Source of the DNA: Tidjanibacter sp.
GTDB taxonomy: Bacteria > Bacteroidota > Bacteroidia > Bacteroidales > Rikenellaceae
DNA length: 8,700 nucleotides
Assembly (NCBI GenBank): GCA_017379955.1
Contig: JAFNVE010000200.1
Coordinates: forward strand, 1-8,700
Reading direction: 5' to 3'
Both the position numbers and the translations under genes were made by a program. Under the pieces are notes generated by a model. It ran no database searches. It saw nothing but the letters and a program-made list of their open reading frames with translations, and was not told where the DNA came from. Shown piece by piece: positions 4,723-8,700 of the stretch. Each line of letters begins with the position of its first letter. Within the stretch, counting starts at the first letter, position 1.

Positions 4723-7707
4723 TTATTTCTTCTTGTTAGCCTCTTTCTTCATCAAATCGTAAGCAACGGGAGTTGCGATGAAGATAGACGACAGAGTACC
4801 GATAATCACACCGAACATCAGAGCGAATACGAAACCACGGATAACTGCACCACCGAACAAGAAGATCGAGAGGAGAGTTACGAAGGTAGTACCCGAAGTG
4901 TTGATAGTACGCGACAATGTAGCGTTCACTGCGTAGTTGATGTTGTCACGCATCGAGCGCTTGGGATAGAGAGTAGCGTACTCACGGATACGGTCGAAGA
5001 TAACCACCTTATCGTTGATCGAGTAACCGATAATGGTCAGGATAGCAGCGATGAACGACTGGTCAACCTCCATAGTGAAGGGCATGATGTTCTTCAAGAG
5101 CGAGAAGATACCGATGGTGAGGAAGGTATCGTGTGCCAATGCCACAACACTACCCGCACCCCACTGCCACTTGCGGAAGCGGACGATGATGTAAAGACCG
5201 ATTGCCAAGAGCGAGAAGATAACTGCAATAAATGCGTTGCGAGTTACGTCGTGTGCTACGCTCGGACCAACCATATCAGCCGAGATAATACCGTTGGGGT
5301 TGGTTGCGGTCGAGGTGAACTCCTCCAAGGTGATATCGTTAGCGAAGATAGGTGCGAGTGCCTCATAGAGCAGACCCTCTACAACTGCGGTAGCGTCGTC
5401 GCTCTGGTCGTCGTACATATACTGGGTAACGATACGCATCTGGGTAGCGTCACCATACTGCTTAACCTCTACCGACTTGCTGTCAGCGTCGCCCTCAGCA
5501 GCCTCAAATACCTCTACCAGGTTCGAGCGAACCTCGTCAGCGGTAACCTCCTTGTCGAAGCGTACTACGAAGGTACGACCACCCGAGAAGTCTACACCAC
5601 GGTTAAGACCGGAGGTGAACAACGATACGGTCGAGAGAACAATCAGAGCAGCCGATACGATGTACGAAGTCTTGCGAATCTTGAGGAAGTCAACCTTAGT
5701 GTTCGAGAGGAAGTTCTCGGTCCACTTGTTCGAGAAACGAATCTTCTTACCCTTGTTCAAACGAGCCTCGAAGATAAGGCGGGTGATGAAGAGCGAGGTG
5801 AAGAGCGAGGTGAGGATACCGATGATAAGGGTGGTAGCAAAGCCCTGTACGGGACCTGTACCGAAGATGAACAGCACGATACCGGTGATGATGGTGGTGA
5901 TGTTCGAGTCAACGATAGCCGACATAGCGTTGCGGTAACCCTCGCTGATAGCAAGGCTCAGACCCTTACCTGCGCGAAGCTCCTCCTTAACACGCTCGTA
6001 GATAATAACGTTTGCATCCACTGCCATACCCAGGGTCAATACGATACCTGCGATACCGGGCAAGGTCAGAACTGCACCAAACGATGCGAGTACACCGAAG
6101 AGGAAGAATACGTTAACAATCAATGCGATATTTGCGCTCAGACCTGCAGTGTTGTAGAAGAACAACATATAGAGCAGTACGAGAACGAATGCCAAGATGA
6201 ACGAGATAACGCTCGAGTGGATACTCTCAGCACCGAGGGTAGGACCTACTACGGTATCCTGGATGATGCGAGCGGGAGCGGGCAACTTACCCGACTTCAA
6301 TACGTTAGCCAAGTCGACAGCCTCCTCGAGAGTGAAGTTACCCGAGATCTGCGAGCTACCACCGGTAATCTCACCGTTAACAACGGGAGCCGAGTATACA
6401 TAACCATCGAGAACGATAGCGATGCAACGACCTACATTGTCACCGGTCATACGAGCCCAAGTGCGAGCACCTGCGGCGTTCATATTCATACTTACAACGG
6501 GCTGGCTGCGCTCGTCATAGTCCTGACGTGCATCAGCAACTGCACCACCGTCCAGAGGAGCCTGACCATCGCGGGTGTTAGCCTTGATAGCATACAACTC
6601 GAATACGGTCTCAGCCTCGTCGATAGCCTTAACACCCCACATCAGACGCAGGTCGCGGGGAAGCAATGAGCGAACCTGAGGAGTATTCAGGTAGGAGTTA
6701 ACGGCTGCGGTGTCATAGATATATGCGTGACCTACGATAGGACCATTTGCAATCATACCGGTTGCGCTCATAGCGGGGCTAAGACGCGAGAAGAGGGGGA
6801 ACTGCTCAGCAATCTGTGCATCAGCAGCAGCACTGTCAGCAGCCTCCAACTCAGCAACGATGTCGGTAGCCTCTGCCTCCTCAGCAACCTCCTCGGTAGC
6901 CTCGGTGGTAGCACCAGCAGCGTTGAGCTGACGAATCATCTCGTTTGCCTGCTCCAGGTAGGGATATACCTCGCTGTTGTCGTAGGTTGCCCAGAACTCC
7001 AACGATGCAGTACCCTGCAAGAGTTTACGAACACGCTCGGGCTCCTTAACGCCAGGCAACTCAACCAAGATGCGACCAGCCTCCAAACGCTGAATGTTGG
7101 GCTGGGTTACACCAAAGCGGTCGATACGGTTGCGGAGTACGTTGAACGAGTTCGAGATTGCGCTCTCGCTTTCCTCACGCAGTACGGTGATAACCTCTGC
7201 GTTGGTGCTGGCGGGAGTAACCTTGTCCTTCAACTCCTGGTTGTTGAAAATATAGGCGAGCTGACCACCGTTCGACAACTGCTCGTAGTTGTTGGCGAAG
7301 AGGGTGATAAAGTCGCTCGACGAGTTCTTCATCTGCTCGCGAGCCTGTGCCATAGCCTGGTTAAATACGGGATCGGTGCTGTTGTTCGACAGAGCGCGAA
7401 CTACATCCTCTACCGAGATCTCCAACATCACGTTCATACCACCCTTCAGGTCAAGACCGAGGTTGATCTCTTTCTCCTTAACCGACTTGTAGTTGAACTT
7501 GGCGATGCCGATGTTGTAAACTGTCTCGGACTTCACCGAATCAAGGTAGTGCTGCTGCTTTGCCTCCTGCTCCTCAGTGGGGAACTGAGCGGCGTATGCA
7601 GCGGCCTTTTTCTCTACGCGCTGTGCTACATAAGTGAACGACAGCTGATAGAGGCACGCAATACCGAGAAGTACTGCAATGAATTTGATTAAGCCTTTAT
7701 TCTGCAT
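4723..7707 (-). CDS. secDF: Fused protein-export membrane protein SecDF
   Basis: 994-residue SecD-SecF fusion that uses the proton-motive force to pull secreted proteins across the inner membrane after SecA/SecYEG. The SecD half has TM1 (about 7-28), GLDLKGGMNVMLE (84-96), the periplasmic head (about 100-490) and five helices (about 500-645) with GMAVDANVIIYERVKEE (560-576). The SecF half begins near 676 and has TM1, VDFSGGRTF (705-713), a small periplasmic domain, and five more helices with LAHDTF (857-862) and INDKVVIFDRIRE (897-909). Asp564, Asp860 and Arg906 appear to be the conserved proton-path residues. Residues about 264-300 are an Ala/Glu/Thr-rich low-complexity insert in the SecD head. 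Fusion is normal in Bacteroidetes. The ATG at 7707 follows an A-rich leader without Shine-Dalgarno. It is a single gene with its own promoter and terminator. Confidence 0.97.
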   Translation of the reverse strand: MQNKGLIKFIAVLLGIACLYQLSFTYVAQRVEKKAAAYAAQFPTEEQEAKQQHYLDSVKSETVYNIGIAKFNYKSVKEKEINLGLDLKGGMNVMLEISVEDVVRALSNNSTDPVFNQAMAQAREQMKNSSSDFITLFANNYEQLSNGGQLAYIFNNQELKDKVTPASTNAEVITVLREESESAISNSFNVLRNRIDRFGVTQPNIQRLEAGRILVELPGVKEPERVRKLLQGTASLEFWATYDNSEVYPYLEQANEMIRQLNAAGATTEATEEVAEEAEATDIVAELEAADSAAADAQIAEQFPLFSRLSPAMSATGMIANGPIVGHAYIYDTAAVNSYLNTPQVRSLLPRDLRLMWGVKAIDEAETVFELYAIKANTRDGQAPLDGGAVADARQDYDERSQPVVSMNMNAAGARTWARMTGDNVGRCIAIVLDGYVYSAPVVNGEITGGSSQISGNFTLEEAVDLANVLKSGKLPAPARIIQDTVVGPTLGAESIHSSVISFILAFVLVLLYMLFFYNTAGLSANIALIVNVFFLFGVLASFGAVLTLPGIAGIVLTLGMAVDANVIIYERVKEELRAGKGLSLAISEGYRNAMSAIVDSNITTIITGIVLFIFGTGPVQGFATTLIIGILTSLFTSLFITRLIFEARLNKGKKIRFSNKWTENFLSNTKVDFLKIRKTSYIVSAALIVLSTVSLFTSGLNRGVDFSGGRTFVVRFDKEVTADEVRSNLVEVFEAAEGDADSKSVEVKQYGDATQMRIVTQYMYDDQSDDATAVVEGLLYEALAPIFANDITLEEFTSTATNPNGIISADMVGPSVAHDVTRNAFIAVIFSLLAIGLYIIVRFRKWQWGAGSVVALAHDTFLTIGIFSLLKNIMPFTMEVDQSFIAAILTIIGYSINDKVVIFDRIREYATLYPKRSMRDNINYAVNATLSRTINTSGTTFVTLLSIFLFGGAVIRGFVFALMFGVIIGTLSSIFIATPVAYDLMKKEANKKK

Positions 7708-7760
7708 TTTTTTAGTTAATTATGATATGAATTTATTTATAGTTCATTTTCAATAGCCCG

Positions 7761-7791
7761 CAAAGATATATAAAATAATTAGAATACCCAA
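7761..7791 (-). promoter_or_regulatory. Candidate secDF promoter
   Basis: The minus strand reads TTGG (7791-7788), 19 bases, then TATCTTTG (7768-7761), an exact TAnnTTTG. The predicted start near 7755 gives a leader of about 48 bases, A/T-rich, ending in a run of A just before the ATG. Confidence 0.65.
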
Positions 7792-7811
7792 TTTTATTAT
7801 ACATTTAAAAT

Positions 7812-7841
7812 AATAAAGGCTGACCAAAGTCAGCCTTTATT
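7812..7841 (-). terminator. Intrinsic terminator of the small DNA-binding gene
   Basis: A perfect 13-bp stem, AATAAAGGCTGAC with its complement (7812-7824 and 7829-7841), has a 4-base loop and starts 16 bases after the stop codon at 7858. T-rich sequence follows in both directions. The minus-strand gene is the only one whose end is nearby, so it serves that gene and also insulates secDF. Confidence 0.85.
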
Positions 7842-7857
7842 TTGCTAATGCAGCTTC

Positions 7858-8106
7858 TTATGCCTCCAATTCGGCAAGAATTTTCATTGCGCAATCGTAG
7901 ATAGTGGTGTCGTCAATGTTAACCACGCCACCATCGGGACCTGGCTCGAAGTGAACACCTGCTGTGGAGCCGCCCTCAAAATGACGACCCCCGAAATAGT
8001 TTCTTACTTCATCAACATCGATACCCAACTCGTCTGCGATGCGCTGCGAGCTGCCGCTGGGAAGTTTGTCTTTGATGCGGCGCAATTCATTGAAGGTGAT
8101 AATCAT
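7858..8106 (-). CDS. Small conserved Bacteroidales protein with a helix-turn-helix-like N-terminus
   Basis: 82 residues, matching my recollection of a short family usually called 'DNA-binding protein' in Bacteroidales; its function is not known to me. Residues about 6-40 (ELRRIKDKLPSGSSQRIADELGI, then VDEVRNYFGG) resemble a helix-turn-helix: a leading helix, a turn with the QRIADELGI pattern typical of the first HTH helix, then a recognition-type helix. Residues 41-65 are Gly-rich (GGSTAGVHFEPGPDGGVV) and probably form a beta hairpin, followed by a short acidic C-terminal helix. There is no signal peptide or membrane segment, so it should be cytoplasmic. The ATG at 8106 is the only sensible start. 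It has its own promoter and terminator and is divergent from dnaK across 408 bases. Coding is well supported by composition and the terminator; regulatory function is inference. Confidence 0.8.
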   Translation of the reverse strand: MIITFNELRRIKDKLPSGSSQRIADELGIDVDEVRNYFGGRHFEGGSTAGVHFEPGPDGGVVNIDDTTIYDCAMKILAELEA

Positions 8107-8110
8107 AGTG

Positions 8111-8126
8111 CTAAATTTCTATTTAG
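8111..8126 (-). other. Small hairpin in the leader next to the start codon
   Basis: CTAAAT (8111-8116) and ATTTAG (8121-8126) form a 6-bp A/T-rich stem with a 4-base loop, ending 4 bases before the ATG at 8106. It could hinder ribosome loading, but it is weak and may be chance in A/T-rich sequence. Confidence 0.3.
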
Positions 8127-8156
8127 GTTTTTAAATGTTTAAGCGTTTTCGCACCT

Positions 8157-8187
8157 CTAAGATACAATATTTAGTTGAAAGCGCAAA
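8157..8187 (-). promoter_or_regulatory. Candidate promoter of the small DNA-binding gene
   Basis: The minus strand reads TTTG (8187-8184), 19 bases, then TATCTTAG (8164-8157), one change from TAnnTTTG. The predicted start is near 8150, giving a leader of about 45 bases. The -33 box abuts one of the repeated ACTTTTCTCC motifs. Confidence 0.45.
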
Positions 8188-8508
8188 CTTTTCTCCATAA
8201 AAAGTTGATAAAATTAGCTTTTTCTCCATATATGGCATTTTTATTCATCCTTCACTATGGGTGTCACCCGTTGCCCTCCGACCGACATTTTATACATTTT
8301 TGACAAACTTTTCTCCCCTTGACTGACAAAATGGCAGACCGTGTGGCGTGGTTTTATCCTCTTTGGCAGTTTTGGCACGGATAGGGTGGGGTGGCATAGA
8401 AGTTGATTGGTATATAAAACAGAAAGGCGAACTTTTCTACACATTGCAGAGAACGAACGCCACAAAAAGTAAGAATACAAATAAATAATTAATAACAACA
8501 AAACTTAA

Positions 8509-8700
<192 letters not shown>

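Noticed and set aside
5131..6669. A 512-codon open frame on the plus strand inside secDF
   Set aside because: It lies wholly antisense to secDF, and the translation is Cys/Thr/Asn-rich with no domain or hydrophobic pattern. It is open because of strong codon bias in secDF.
6727..7692. A 321-codon open frame on the plus strand inside secDF
   Set aside because: Same cause as the other antisense frame; no recognisable motifs, and secDF is certain.
8241..8501. An 86-codon minus-strand frame in the dnaK upstream region
   Set aside because: Basic, irregular composition, no start signal, and it covers the expected dnaK regulatory region; most likely chance.

Overview
The window looks like a chromosomal housekeeping stretch from a member of the order Bacteroidales, probably close to Alistipes/Rikenellaceae. 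The order is well supported and the genus is a guess. The evidence is a lipoprotein-type Omp85 protein (TamL), a fused SecDF, a stand-alone CdaA, promoters of the Bacteroidetes type (TTTG, then 19-20 bases, then TAnnTTTG), and A-rich leaders mostly lacking Shine-Dalgarno sequences.

Layout. 1-152: a structured repeat, cut by the window start, just past the tamL stop codon. 163-2544 (minus): tamL. 2545-2645: divergent promoter region. 2646-3443 (plus): dapF. 3456-3653: second, complete copy of the structured repeat, in the same orientation relative to its gene (so inverted on the chromosome). 3654-3800: low-complexity tandem repeats. 3801-3831: hairpin at the cdaA 3' end. 3838-4626 (minus): cdaA. 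4660-4697: strong secDF terminator, overlapped by the likely cdaA promoter. 4723-7707 (minus): secDF. 7812-7841: terminator of a small gene. 7858-8106 (minus): small conserved DNA-binding-type protein. 8107-8514: a 408-base intergenic region upstream of dnaK. 8515-8700 (plus): first 62 codons of dnaK.

The genes are mostly monocistronic and share an envelope/proteostasis theme rather than one pathway. SecDF drives export of envelope proteins. TamL is an outer-membrane assembly factor. DapF supplies meso-diaminopimelate for peptidoglycan and lysine. CdaA makes cyclic di-AMP, a signal tied to turgor and cell-wall homeostasis in other bacteria. DnaK is the general Hsp70 chaperone.

The least expected item is the repeat family beside tamL and dapF. 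A 57-bp unit is perfectly conserved in inverted orientation. It is attached to a three-hairpin fold of about 120 bp in which one side hairpin keeps its pairing while its sequence differs between the copies. No mobile genes, CRISPR array, tRNA or rRNA are visible, and I see no defence or biosynthetic system.
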